Source of the DNA: Echinimonas agarilytica
Lineage (GTDB): Bacteria; Pseudomonadota; Gammaproteobacteria; Enterobacterales; Neiellaceae
Assembly: GCF_023703465.1 (NCBI RefSeq)
Contig: NZ_JAMQGP010000002.1
Coordinates: 1 to 64,000 of the forward strand
Direction: 5' to 3'
Length of the DNA: 64,000 bases
Shown: piece after piece, positions 54,796-63,738 of the stretch
How the letters are laid out: every line of letters starts with the position of its first letter
Numbering within the stretch: position 1 is the stretch's first letter
Translations under genes and position numbers: made by a program
Notes under the pieces: model-generated
Databases searched by the model: none
Told to the model about the DNA's origin: nothing
Seen by the model: the letters and a program-made list of their open reading frames with translations, nothing else

Positions 54796-55565
54796 AAGCA
54801 GTGATTTTAGCCGGAGGTTTAGGCACACGTATTAGTGAAGAGTCGCACCTTAAACCTAAGCCCTTGATTGATGTGGGTGGGCGTCCCATGCTCTGGCATA
54901 TCATGAAGATATGCTCTTTTTATGGGATCAATGATTTTGTAATTTGTTTAGGATACAAAGGTTACAAAATTAAGGAGTATTTTAGTAACTACTTCTTATA
55001 CAACTCCGATGTGACCTTTGACTTCTCACAAAACAGCATGGAAGTGCACAATAAAAAAGCAGAGCCTTGGAAAGTGACATTGGTCGATACTGGCGAGGAC
55101 TCGATGACGGGGGGCCGTCTCAAACGAGTTCGCGGGTACCTTGATGATGAACCATTTTTATTTACCTATGGTGATGGGGTAGCCGACATTAATATCCATG
55201 ATCTCGTGTCATTTCATAAATCCCATGGAAAGCTGGCAACTGTTAGTTCTGTGTTACCTCCTGGGCGATATGGGGCGCTTGATTGTTCAGGTAGTCAGGT
55301 CAATGGATTTCGAGAAAAACCACGTGGCGATGGTGGCATGATCAACGGGGGTTTTTTTATCCTAAACCCGAAAGCTATTGATTATATTGCTCATGATGGA
55401 ACTTCATGGGAGCTTGAACCCTTGAATCAGCTTGCAAGCGATGGTGAGTTGCAGGCATTCAAACATGAAGGTTTTTGGCAAGCCATGGATACGCTGAGAG
55501 ACAAGACACATTTGGAAAATTTGTGGAAGTCCAACAAGGCGCCTTGGAAGGTGTGGGAATCGTGA
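54792..55565 (+). CDS. rfbF: Glucose-1-phosphate cytidylyltransferase
   Basis: RfbF makes CDP-glucose from CTP and glucose 1-phosphate, the entry to CDP-6-deoxyhexoses. The 257-residue protein has the nucleotidyltransferase motif [34 protein letters not shown] and the RfbF-specific [23 protein letters not shown]. It overlaps the glycosyltransferase by four bases (ATGA) and rfbG by one base (TGATG). Confidence 0.95.
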   Translation: MKAVILAGGLGTRISEESHLKPKPLIDVGGRPMLWHIMKICSFYGINDFVICLGYKGYKIKEYFSNYFLYNSDVTFDFSQNSMEVHNKKAEPWKVTLVDTGEDSMTGGRLKRVRGYLDDEPFLFTYGDGVADINIHDLVSFHKSHGKLATVSSVLPPGRYGALDCSGSQVNGFREKPRGDGGMINGGFFILNPKAIDYIAHDGTSWELEPLNQLASDGELQAFKHEGFWQAMDTLRDKTHLENLWKSNKAPWKVWES

Positions 55566-56647
55566 TGAGTTTTTGGCAAAATCGCCGAGTGTTCATCACC
55601 GGTCATACTGGCTTTAAAGGGGCATGGCTTAGCCAGTGGCTTTTGCAAATGGGGGCACAAGTTCACGGGTATGCGCTGCCACCAGAATCGTCTAATTCGC
55701 TGTTTTCGATCTTACAATTGGAAACGAGAATGAACCACATATTAGGTGATATACGTGATAGCGAGGGGCTTACCAAAGCACTCGTCGAAGCTAAAGCAGA
55801 TGTGGTGTTTCATTTGGCGGCACAGCCACTTGTCATCGATGGTTACAAGTTTCCAGTGGACACATTTGACGTGAATACAATGGGAACGGTGCACTTGTTG
55901 GAAGCCGTCCGACAATGTAAGTCTGTGCGTTCGGTCGTCGTCATCACAACCGATAAGGTTTATGAACCGAGTACTCTCGGGACCCCTCACATGGAGTCAG
56001 ATCCACTCGGTGGATACGACCCTTATAGTGCAAGTAAAGCTTGTACCGAGCTGGTAGTGCAAAGTTATCGTCGCTCATTTTTTAATGAACACGGACGAGT
56101 TGGAATTGCGACAGCTAGAGCGGGGAATGTCATTGGCGGAGGAGACTTTGCTGAGCACCGTTTGATTCCCGATATTTGTAAAGCTTGGAGCCAAGCTAAG
56201 CCACTGGTTATTCGCCAACCGAGAGCGGTTCGTCCTTGGCAACACGTGTTGGATGCTTTGCATGGCTATTTACTATTGGCTCAGCAGATGTTCCATACGC
56301 CTCAAATAAGCGCGCTAGCTTGGAATTTTGGCCCGGCTCAAGCTGATATGTGGCCTGTTGAGGCCATTGTGAAGCATATGCAAGAGCAATGGCAATTGCG
56401 AACAAAACAAGAGGTCTCGGTTCAGATCGAAGCCGCCGTTTATCATGAAAACCCTTCTCTGCTGCTTGATAGTCATAAAGCCCACACCAACCTCGATTGG
56501 CAACCCGTATGGTCACTTTCTACAGCTCTTGATTACTCCTTGCAGTGGTATTTAGCGTGGGCAAACTCAGCGGATTTAATGGCCGTTACAGAATCTCAAA
56601 TTAACACATTCATGCAAGGAGTGGTTACCGATGCAACAAGACTTTAG
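55565..56647 (+). CDS. rfbG: CDP-glucose 4,6-dehydratase
   Basis: RfbG converts CDP-glucose to CDP-4-keto-6-deoxyglucose with bound NAD. The 360-residue SDR protein has the NAD motif VFITGHTGFKGAWL at the N-terminus, the dehydratase active-site region VVITTDKVYEP and the YDPYSASK catalytic Tyr-Lys. I chose ATG 55565, which overlaps the rfbF stop, over a longer frame that would run 90 bases back into rfbF. Confidence 0.94.
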   Translation: MSFWQNRRVFITGHTGFKGAWLSQWLLQMGAQVHGYALPPESSNSLFSILQLETRMNHILGDIRDSEGLTKALVEAKADVVFHLAAQPLVIDGYKFPVDTFDVNTMGTVHLLEAVRQCKSVRSVVVITTDKVYEPSTLGTPHMESDPLGGYDPYSASKACTELVVQSYRRSFFNEHGRVGIATARAGNVIGGGDFAEHRLIPDICKAWSQAKPLVIRQPRAVRPWQHVLDALHGYLLLAQQMFHTPQISALAWNFGPAQADMWPVEAIVKHMQEQWQLRTKQEVSVQIEAAVYHENPSLLLDSHKAHTNLDWQPVWSLSTALDYSLQWYLAWANSADLMAVTESQINTFMQGVVTDATRL

Positions 56648-57212
56648 TGTAGAAACTTTACCACTCAAAGGTGCATTTCGAGTTCGGCATAAGGTTTTTT
56701 CAGACCACCGAGGAATGTTTAAGCGTTTGTCTTGCCATCAAAGTTTGTTGGACTCAGGTGTTGATGCTCAACCACGACAAGTCAACGCATCGCTGACTCC
56801 GAAAAAAGGCACGATTCGGGGAATGCATTTCCAGCATGAACCTGCGACAGAAACTAAAATTGTGTGCGCAATGTCGGGATCATTATTTGATGTGTTGATT
56901 GATTTAAGACCCGACTCCGATACTTATTTGCAATGGTACGGTGAACAGCTTTCTGGTGAGTCTCACAGCAGCCTCATTGTGCCTCCAGGGTTTGCTCATG
57001 GGTTTCAAACCACCAGTGACAACGTACTCATGATGTATTTGAACAGCACTGATTATGCGCCTGATTTAGAAAGCGGAATTCACCCACTTGATCCAAGTAT
57101 TGCGGTTGCATGGCCACTCCCTGTGACCGAGCTGTCTGCCAAAGATTCAGAGCATTCGTTCATTGACAGTACTTTTAATGGTATTAGCCTTGGCACATTT
57201 GAGGGAACTTAG
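56631..57212 (+). CDS. RmlC-like 4-keto-6-deoxysugar 3,5-epimerase
   Basis: The 193-residue cupin protein belongs to the dTDP-4-dehydrorhamnose 3,5-epimerase (RmlC) family. The catalytic His66 lies in IRGMHFQ, and Tyr136 (MMYLNSTDY) is at the acid position, so both key residues are kept. Because it lies directly behind rfbF-rfbG, the substrate is probably the CDP-linked 4-keto sugar rather than a dTDP sugar. It could epimerise C3, C5 or both. It overlaps rfbG by 17 bases. Confidence 0.85.
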   Translation: MQQDFSVETLPLKGAFRVRHKVFSDHRGMFKRLSCHQSLLDSGVDAQPRQVNASLTPKKGTIRGMHFQHEPATETKIVCAMSGSLFDVLIDLRPDSDTYLQWYGEQLSGESHSSLIVPPGFAHGFQTTSDNVLMMYLNSTDYAPDLESGIHPLDPSIAVAWPLPVTELSAKDSEHSFIDSTFNGISLGTFEGT

Positions 57213-57704
57213 ATGACTATCGAAATTCATCCTACAGCCAAAGTGTCTGCGTTGGCCGATATAGAAGTTTCCGTCCGAGGAACCAAAGTTGTCATAGGCC
57301 CGCGCACTGTCATCGATGCGTTTGTAAAATTCAAACCCGCCGGAGGGAAAGGCGATGTGGTGATTGGCGCTGACTGTGTTTTAAACTCCGGGTGTGTAGT
57401 CTATACCGGAAACGGTCTTACCATTGGTGATGGTGTTGCTGTTGCGGCAAACACTACATTTGCTCCAGTAAACCATGCCTTTATGGACAAAAACCGGACA
57501 ATTCGAGAGCAGCGCTTTTTACCGAGTAAAGGCGGTATTGTTATCGGAGATGATGTTTGGATTGGCGCGAATTGTGTCATTTTAGATGGAGCATGTATTT
57601 CTGATGGAGCTGTCGTTGGAGCGATGTCCTTGGTGAGGGGGAACGTTGCTCCTTATAGCGTTGTTGCGGGGAATCCTCTGCGACAAATATCAGAGCGCAC
57701 ATGA
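57213..57704 (+). CDS. Hexapeptide-repeat acyltransferase
   Basis: The 163-residue protein is a left-handed beta helix of hexapeptide repeats (VVIGPRTVID, VVIGADCVLN, IVIGDDVWIGANCVILDGACI) with the acetyl-CoA-site region NHAFMDKN. It would acetylate an O- or N-position of the island's sugar. Its start codon follows the preceding stop immediately. The acceptor is not known. Confidence 0.85.
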   Translation: MTIEIHPTAKVSALADIEVSVRGTKVVIGPRTVIDAFVKFKPAGGKGDVVIGADCVLNSGCVVYTGNGLTIGDGVAVAANTTFAPVNHAFMDKNRTIREQRFLPSKGGIVIGDDVWIGANCVILDGACISDGAVVGAMSLVRGNVAPYSVVAGNPLRQISERT

Positions 57705-58528
57705 TGTTCACTATATTTGGTTCAACGGGCTATATCGGCAGTGAATTGGTCAAGCATCTCTGTTCACTCAATGTGCCAGTGCAGGCCATCGCCCGTGGCG
57801 ATTCATCATGGAAGTCACGTTCGCTGGGGCATGTCATTTATGCCGTAGGGTTGACCGCTGGATTTCGTGAGCATCCAGAAAAATCATTGGAAGCGCACGC
57901 TGGGCTGCTATCTGAAATTTTATGTCATCAGAGATTTGATTCACTGACTTATTTATCATCAACTCGTTTGTATGGCTTGCAAAGCGAACGAGCAGCAAAA
58001 GAAGACGATGCGATTTCGATTCGACCTTCATTGAGCGGTGTGTACGATTCTAGCAAGCTACTTGGGGAAAGCCTTTGCTTAGCGCAGTCTTTGCCCACAG
58101 TTCGGGTTGCGCGCCTTTCAAATGTATTTGGTGTGGGGCAACCCAGTAATGTCTTTCTACCTCAAGTACTATCGTCGTTGAGAGAGTCTGGCCAAGTTGA
58201 AATTGGAGAAGCACCAGACTCCTCGAAAGACTACATCTCGATTGATGATGTGGTGAAGATGCTGGTGAGCATCTCACAAAGGGGGCAACACAGGATTTAT
58301 AATGTTGCGTCGGGTCACAATGTGACGCACCTTGAGATTGCTCACGCAGTTGAAAAATTTATTCCCAATTCGGTGAAGTTTGCGGCCCAAGGGCAAACTC
58401 GTAAGCTTGCATCCATTGATATCGCGCGAATTCATGATGAATTCAATGTCACTCCTAAATTACTTTTGCCATCGATAGAAGCGCTACTTAAAAGCGATGG
58501 TTTTGCCAACACCATGAGGAAAATTTAA
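57701..58528 (+). CDS. NAD-dependent epimerase/reductase (SDR) of the deoxysugar pathway
   Basis: The 275-residue SDR protein has the N-terminal dinucleotide motif FGSTGYIGSELV and a catalytic YDSSK (YxxxK). Its length fits the short 4-keto reductase or epimerase type that finishes 6-deoxyhexose pathways. It probably reduces C4 of the CDP-4-keto sugar, setting the final configuration. It overlaps the acyltransferase by four bases and is coupled to the next gene (TAATG). Confidence 0.82.
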   Translation: MMFTIFGSTGYIGSELVKHLCSLNVPVQAIARGDSSWKSRSLGHVIYAVGLTAGFREHPEKSLEAHAGLLSEILCHQRFDSLTYLSSTRLYGLQSERAAKEDDAISIRPSLSGVYDSSKLLGESLCLAQSLPTVRVARLSNVFGVGQPSNVFLPQVLSSLRESGQVEIGEAPDSSKDYISIDDVVKMLVSISQRGQHRIYNVASGHNVTHLEIAHAVEKFIPNSVKFAAQGQTRKLASIDIARIHDEFNVTPKLLLPSIEALLKSDGFANTMRKI

Positions 58529-59271
58529 TGAGCTACGAGAAATCTCCAGCGGTCATTCAATTTCATGAAGAAAAGAAGCAACGTATTGCCGGCTATCGCA
58601 AAGATGCTGAGTGGCAAGAATTGAATAAAAAGTGGGTAAAGAAGGCCTTCGATCATCAGTACATGTACAACTTTAGTTGGATGGGCCGCCCGGTTATTCA
58701 AATGCCTGCCGATTTCTGGGCAATGCATGAGTTGATTTGGGAAATCAAACCTTCGGTCATTATTGAGTGCGGTATCGCGCACGGTGGAGCCTTAATTTTC
58801 TATGCATCACAGTTAGAAATGCTGGGCAAAGGTAAGGCGATTGGTGTGGATATTGAAATTCGACCACACAATCGCGAAGCCATTGAATCTCATGAAATGT
58901 TCAAGCGTATCGACCTCGTCGAAGGATCCTCTGTTGCTGATAGTACCGTCGCGCAAGTGAAACAGCTGATGGCCAATGAAACGGGCCCTGTGATGGTGTG
59001 CTTGGATTCCATGCATACTGAAGAACATGTGATCGCAGAACTCAATGCATATGCCGAACTTGTCACCTCCGGTAGCTACCTGGTTGTGTTCGATACTGTT
59101 GTGGAAGAGTTACCCAAAGGCTATTTCGACAACAGGCCGTGGGATGTTGGTAATAGTCCGATGACTGCAGTGAACAAGTGGCTTACGACTCGTACTGATT
59201 TCGTTCGCTCTGATTACGACGATAAATTAGTAGCCACTGCGTGTAATGGCGGTTTCTTGAAGAAGATTTGA
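58528..59271 (+). CDS. CmcI-family (cephalosporin hydroxylase/rhamnosyl O-methyltransferase-like) protein
   Basis: The 247-residue protein belongs to the CmcI family of SAM-dependent methyltransferase-like proteins, with motifs VIIECGIAHGGALIFYASQL and GKAIGVDIEIRPHNREAIE and the acidic VCLDSMHTEEHV. Members O-methylate rhamnosyl or other hexose residues. In this island it would methylate the sugar. Whether it acts on the nucleotide sugar or on the finished glycan is open. Confidence 0.83.
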   Translation: MSYEKSPAVIQFHEEKKQRIAGYRKDAEWQELNKKWVKKAFDHQYMYNFSWMGRPVIQMPADFWAMHELIWEIKPSVIIECGIAHGGALIFYASQLEMLGKGKAIGVDIEIRPHNREAIESHEMFKRIDLVEGSSVADSTVAQVKQLMANETGPVMVCLDSMHTEEHVIAELNAYAELVTSGSYLVVFDTVVEELPKGYFDNRPWDVGNSPMTAVNKWLTTRTDFVRSDYDDKLVATACNGGFLKKI

Positions 59272-59285
59272 GCAAGGATTAGATT

Positions 59286-60026
59286 GTGAATGATGTAATT
59301 ACCAACCAGTTTTATGGCGTATCTGACGCGGCGAAATTCTCAGAAGGCATGCGGATGGTGTTGGAATCCGTAGGGCACAATAAGAATATATATGCCAGCG
59401 ATAATATGATGACATTTGGTCGAAATATGGGGTTTATGACGGACCCCGAATTCGTCAAAGTGATTCAGGATAACAACCCAGAGGATCTCGAGTTATCATT
59501 TCTTTGGCGCACGCACACCTTAGCTTGGGCTGCTCGCCATGCGGCTCAACTTGAAGGGGATTTCGTAGAGTGTGGATGCTATCGGGGGTATACAGCAAAA
59601 GTCGTTGCTGATCTTGTCGGCTTTTCTGACATGAATCGTCAATATTGGCTATATGACGTATTTAACCCAGAGACTATTATGGGAAGTCATAATGCTTCGA
59701 TTTCTGACCCTTTTGAGTTTGTTAAAAAACGATTCGAAGCATATAACAACGTGAACGTTATTAAGGGGTATGTCCCCAGTTCATTTGAACAAGGTATGCC
59801 TGAAAAAGTAGCTCTGCTTCACATCGACATGAACCATGCTGAAGCCGAACTAGGTGCACTAGAACATCTTTTTGAACGCGTCGTATCTGGCGGAGTGATT
59901 GTTTTAGATGATTATGGGTGGACAGCTTATAAAGCGCAAACAGTAGTGGAAGATGGCTGGCTAAATGCAAAAGGGTATTTTGTGTTGGAACTTCCTACAG
60001 GGCAAGGTGTAGTTATAAAAAGATAG
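59286..60026 (+). CDS. TylF-like class I SAM methyltransferase
   Basis: The 246-residue protein has the TylF/MycF-type methyltransferase layout: GDFVECGCYRGYTAKVV, a linker, LHIDMNHAEAELGALEHLFERVVSGGVIVLDDYGW. TylF-type enzymes O-methylate 6-deoxysugars, which suits the pathway upstream. The start is GTG, preceded by AAGGA. It ends the island and is followed by the sigma-28 promoter of flagellin 2. Confidence 0.85.
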   Translation: MNDVITNQFYGVSDAAKFSEGMRMVLESVGHNKNIYASDNMMTFGRNMGFMTDPEFVKVIQDNNPEDLELSFLWRTHTLAWAARHAAQLEGDFVECGCYRGYTAKVVADLVGFSDMNRQYWLYDVFNPETIMGSHNASISDPFEFVKKRFEAYNNVNVIKGYVPSSFEQGMPEKVALLHIDMNHAEAELGALEHLFERVVSGGVIVLDDYGWTAYKAQTVVEDGWLNAKGYFVLELPTGQGVVIKR

Positions 60027-60074
60027 GTTTAAATTGCTGTTATTCAAACGCTTTTAATTTTTTTATTTTTTTTC

Positions 60075-60101
60075 TAAAGGTTTTCTACGAAGAGTCGTTA
60101 A
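60075..60101 (+). promoter_or_regulatory. Sigma-28 promoter of flagellin gene 2
   Basis: TAAAGGTT, then 11 bases, then GTCGTTAA matches the FliA consensus TAAAGTTT-N11-GCCGATAA with correct spacing (7/8 and 6/8). It lies 64 bases before the flagellin start. Confidence 0.78.
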
Positions 60102-60165
60102 CTTTAGTGAGACTAAGAAACACATCTAGCGAGACTCAGGTCCGCAGGTATAGAGGAAGCGAATC

Positions 60166-61716
60166 ATGGCTTTAACAGTACAAACTAACGTATCAGCGAT
60201 TAACTCAACTCGTAACCTGAGTAGCGCATCTGCTGGCGTAGAAACATCATTAACGCGTTTGTCTTCTGGACTTCGCATTAACAGCGCACGTGACGATGCG
60301 GCCGGCTTGCAAATTTCTAACCGTCTGACTTCTCAGATTAACGGTTTGAACGTTGCAGTCCGTAACGCAAACGACGGCGTATCTATTTCGCAAACTGCAG
60401 AAGGTGCGTTGCAAGAATCAACGACCATCCTTCAGCGTATGCGAGACCTATCAATTCAGTCAGCAAACGGTTCAAACAGTTCTTCAGACCGTACAGCGAT
60501 TCAAGAAGAAGTTGCACAACTTCAGAAAGAATTGACACGTATTTCTGAAACAACATCGTTTGGTGATCGTAAACTACTTGACGGCACGTTTGGTACTGAA
60601 ACATTCCAGGTCGGTGCTCAGGCGAACGAAACAATCGATGTGACACTGGCTGCGTTCCGTGCAACAGATATTGGTTCGTACCAACAACAGCTCGTTGCAA
60701 GCCAAGCAAGTGAAGGTTTAGGTGCTGTTGCAAGTGCATCAGGTAACACCACCGCTGGTGGTACAGTACCCGGTAACGGCGTTGCTGGTGGTACTCTGAC
60801 GATCACCTCATCAGGAGAGCAAGCAGAGATTACAATGTCTGCAGACGCTTCTGCAGCAGATATCGCTAAAGCGATTAATGACGGTGCTGGTCGTTCAGGT
60901 GTGACTGCTGATGCACGCACAGCGGTTGAGCTGAGTGGCTTCACTGCGGGCGATACCATTGCAATTAACTTGAATGGCGCGAATGACCCAGGCGATGCCA
61001 ATACGGTGATTGCTATTGTGGGTGATGATGGCAACCTCGAGTCACTTGCGAACGAAATTAATAAAACGTCGGGCGATACAGGTGTAATTGCACGTGTGAA
61101 CGACTCGGGCAACATTGATTTAATCAGTGAATCTGGCGACGATATTGGCATTGCCAACCTGGGCGATACAACATTCGATTTGGAAAGCTATGAGTACGAT
61201 GGTGTTACTAAAGGTGTAGGTGCAGCAACCTTGAGCGCATATGGTGCGGTCAACGCGGCAGGTGTTGTTAAAATTGACGGCTCTTCTGCATATACCTTAG
61301 AAAGTAGCGATGCAACAACATTGATTGGTTCAAACGCTGCAGCTGGTACTGGCCCTGAAGAGTTGTTTGGCGCCGCTGCTGCAACTAATGTCTCGGCGTT
61401 GAATGATGTTGCAGATATTGATGTATCAACAGCGAAAGGTGCACAAGATGCATTGTCTGTTATCGATGGCGCCCTGACCTTCATTGATAGTTCTCGTGCG
61501 GAGCTTGGTGCGGTTCAAAACCGTCTGAACTCAACGATTTCTAATTTAGATAACATTGTTGAGAACGCATCTGCATCACGTAGCCGTATTCGTGACACTG
61601 ATTTTGCCAAAGAGACAACTGAATTGACTAAGAACCAGATCTTGCAGCAAGCAAGTACATCTATCTTGGCTCAAGCACAGCAGTTACCTCAGGCAGCATT
61701 AAGTCTCTTGGGTTAA
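60166..61716 (+). CDS. fliC2: Flagellin 2 (sigma-28-driven)
   Basis: The 516-residue flagellin shares nearly all of the terminal D0/D1 regions with flagellin 1 ([31 protein letters not shown] and [22 protein letters not shown]) and the same two Flagellin_IN-like middle repeats, but its central region has diverged. GGAAG precedes the ATG. It has a sigma-28 promoter, so it is expected to be expressed after hook completion, while flagellin 1 is sigma-54 dependent. It probably forms the bulk filament. A terminator follows. Confidence 0.97.
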   Translation: MALTVQTNVSAINSTRNLSSASAGVETSLTRLSSGLRINSARDDAAGLQISNRLTSQINGLNVAVRNANDGVSISQTAEGALQESTTILQRMRDLSIQSANGSNSSSDRTAIQEEVAQLQKELTRISETTSFGDRKLLDGTFGTETFQVGAQANETIDVTLAAFRATDIGSYQQQLVASQASEGLGAVASASGNTTAGGTVPGNGVAGGTLTITSSGEQAEITMSADASAADIAKAINDGAGRSGVTADARTAVELSGFTAGDTIAINLNGANDPGDANTVIAIVGDDGNLESLANEINKTSGDTGVIARVNDSGNIDLISESGDDIGIANLGDTTFDLESYEYDGVTKGVGAATLSAYGAVNAAGVVKIDGSSAYTLESSDATTLIGSNAAAGTGPEELFGAAAATNVSALNDVADIDVSTAKGAQDALSVIDGALTFIDSSRAELGAVQNRLNSTISNLDNIVENASASRSRIRDTDFAKETTELTKNQILQQASTSILAQAQQLPQAALSLLG

Positions 61717-61742
61717 TATTCAAGGACTTAAGTCAACTTCAG

Positions 61743-61771
61743 AAGGAGCTCACGGTTGTGAGCTCCTTTTT
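61743..61771 (+). terminator. Terminator of flagellin gene 2
   Basis: A perfect 11-bp stem (AAGGAGCTCAC with GTGAGCTCCTT) around a GGTT loop runs into five T residues. Confidence 0.95.
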
Positions 61772-61784
61772 GCGTTTAAACTAT

Positions 61785-61811
61785 TAAAGTTTTTTGAATT
61801 ACGGACGATAA
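61785..61811 (+). promoter_or_regulatory. Sigma-28 promoter of flaG-fliD
   Basis: TAAAGTTT, then 11 bases, then GACGATAA matches the FliA consensus at all 8 positions of the first box and 7 of 8 of the second. It lies 30 bases before flaG. Confidence 0.9.
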
Positions 61812-61841
61812 TTATACAAGAACTGTTTTTGGAGGTGGTGT

Positions 61842-62240
61842 ATGGCAATTGAAGCAAATGTAGCAACAGAAGTTGTGGCTGCCCTAACTGGTGCACAATC
61901 CAATAGCACGACGGGGACAGCTCAGCACGATCTGACTGCTTCTGAAATTGCAGAGCAAAAAGCTGTTGCGGCCAGTGAGAAAATTCAAGAAGCAGGACAA
62001 AATGCTGAAAATCTTACGCCTGAGCAACTCGAAGTAGTGGTACAACAATTGCAAGATTTTGTGTCCACACTTAATCGAGGAATAGCGTTTCAGGTGGACG
62101 ATGAGTCAGGTAAAGATGTAATCAAGGTAACAAACCGGGATACCGGAGAGTTGGTGCGGCAAATTCCTTCCGAAGAAGTGCTACTTCTTGCCGCAAGGTT
62201 ATCAGAAGCAACCGGACTGCTTGTAAACACTGAAGTGTAA
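61842..62240 (+). CDS. flaG: FlaG family flagellar protein
   Basis: FlaG proteins, located between flagellin and fliD in polar flagellates, influence filament length and motility. The 132-residue protein has a variable N-terminal part and the conserved C-terminal domain (FQVDDESGKDVIKVTNRDTGELVRQIPSEEVLLLAARL). GGAGGTG precedes the ATG. It is ten bases upstream of fliD and shares its promoter. Confidence 0.93.
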   Translation: MAIEANVATEVVAALTGAQSNSTTGTAQHDLTASEIAEQKAVAASEKIQEAGQNAENLTPEQLEVVVQQLQDFVSTLNRGIAFQVDDESGKDVIKVTNRDTGELVRQIPSEEVLLLAARLSEATGLLVNTEV

Positions 62241-62250
62241 GTGAGTCACT

Positions 62251-63666
62251 ATGTCAACTATTTCTACCCCAGGCATCGGTTCTGGTATTGATATCAATGC
62301 GATTGTTGGAGCGTATATTGACGCTTCTCGTGTGCCGTTTGAAGAGCGAACAGCAGAAAAACAATCGACATATACTAATCAAATTACTGGATATGGCACT
62401 TTACAAAGCGCCGTCGACAGTTTGAAGACGTCTTTGACTAAACTAGCTGATCCTGATCTTTACTCAGGCATGAGCATGTCTATGAGTAGTGCGAGCAATT
62501 TTTCGGCAAAGATTGACGACACCGCTGATATTGGTTCATTTGAACTTGAAGTAAAGCAACTTGCTGAGGCACAGAAGCTGACATCAACAGGCTTTGTTGC
62601 TGAAGATGCTGTGGGTGAGGGAAGCTTGGAGCTGTCGTTAGGTTCATCTTCCTTTACCATCGATATTGCAGCAGATGCTACGATTGAAGATATCAAAAAT
62701 GCCATTAATGATGCAGATTCAAATCCCGGTATCAGCGCTTCAATTGTGACTGATGATACGGGGTCACACTTGGTATTAAACTCCACTGAAACGGGTACTG
62801 ATAATCAAATTAATATCACTGCTTTTGATGCGGGCGGCACTGAAATAACTGACGGTACAGGCTTAGGTCAATTACAATTTGATTCTACTGATGTGGCTAA
62901 CAGCCAAATGTCGGAAACTCAAGCAGCGCAAGATGCAATCGTTATTATTGATGGCTCGTTAACGGTGACGAACTCCTCCAATACTATCGAGAATGCGATT
63001 CAGGGTGTGACCTTAGATTTAAAATCTGCGAACGACGATGGTGACACAACAACCATCACTATTAGTGAAGATAACAGCCAAGTTGAAAATGCAGTGAAAG
63101 CATTCATTGATGCATACAACGGCTATACAGAAACATCTAAAAGCTTGCAGTACGTGAATCTTGATGCAGAAATAACGGCGCCTCTGAACGGTGACTCAAC
63201 TGTCCGTATGATGGATAGACAGTTTAGGGAACTCGCGTCATCGGCATTTGGGAGCGGAGTGTTTACCTCACTTTCTCAGTTGGGGATTACCACTAATGAG
63301 GAAGGTTATCTTGACTTGGATAGCGACGTTTTGTCTGACGCGGTGAAAAACAATAAAGAAGACCTTCAGTCATTCTTTGTTGGCACTGAAAGTGAGCCTG
63401 GTTTAGCGGTGAGTTTTGAAGAGAAGATTAGTGTTTATTCTGGGGCTGATGGTATTGTCAGTACGCGGATCAATACACTCACCGGGCAAGTAGAACGTCT
63501 TGATATTGAAACTGAAACCTTCAATGAGCGGCTTGCCACTCAAGAAGAGCAGCTCTACTCTCGCTTTAATGCTATGGATATAACAGTTGCAAGCTTACAA
63601 AATACATTGAGTTTTGTGACAAGTCAGTTGAGTAATTTGCCTGGAGTAGTAAGCCAAGATTCATAA
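62251..63666 (+). CDS. fliD: Flagellar filament cap protein FliD
   Basis: FliD (HAP2) caps the filament tip and guides flagellin insertion. The 471-residue protein has the N-terminal domain (TISTPGIGSGIDINAIVGAYIDASRVPFEERTAEK), a Flagellin_IN repeat near residues 120-200 and the C-terminal helical domain (RINTLTGQVERLDIETETFNERLATQEEQLYSRFNAMD). It ends before a terminator. fliS and fliT, which usually follow, are not on this strand here. Confidence 0.95.
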   Translation: MSTISTPGIGSGIDINAIVGAYIDASRVPFEERTAEKQSTYTNQITGYGTLQSAVDSLKTSLTKLADPDLYSGMSMSMSSASNFSAKIDDTADIGSFELEVKQLAEAQKLTSTGFVAEDAVGEGSLELSLGSSSFTIDIAADATIEDIKNAINDADSNPGISASIVTDDTGSHLVLNSTETGTDNQINITAFDAGGTEITDGTGLGQLQFDSTDVANSQMSETQAAQDAIVIIDGSLTVTNSSNTIENAIQGVTLDLKSANDDGDTTTITISEDNSQVENAVKAFIDAYNGYTETSKSLQYVNLDAEITAPLNGDSTVRMMDRQFRELASSAFGSGVFTSLSQLGITTNEEGYLDLDSDVLSDAVKNNKEDLQSFFVGTESEPGLAVSFEEKISVYSGADGIVSTRINTLTGQVERLDIETETFNERLATQEEQLYSRFNAMDITVASLQNTLSFVTSQLSNLPGVVSQDS

Positions 63667-63685
63667 TCAGGCTTTACATTGAGAC

Positions 63686-63715
63686 AAAAGGCTGCCTGGA
63701 AAAGGCAGCTTTTTT
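63686..63715. terminator. Terminator between fliD and the convergent gene
   Basis: The stem GCTGCCT (63691-63697) pairs with AGGCAGC (63703-63709) and runs into six T residues. An A-rich stretch on the left side allows it to work for the minus-strand gene as well. Confidence 0.8.
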
Positions 63716-63738
63716 GTGCTCGCCATGTTTTCACAAGA

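Noticed and set aside
60618-61157. Long minus-strand open frame (179 codons) inside flagellin 2
   Set aside because: It mirrors the frame in flagellin 1 and is explained by the codon composition of the repeat-rich centre.
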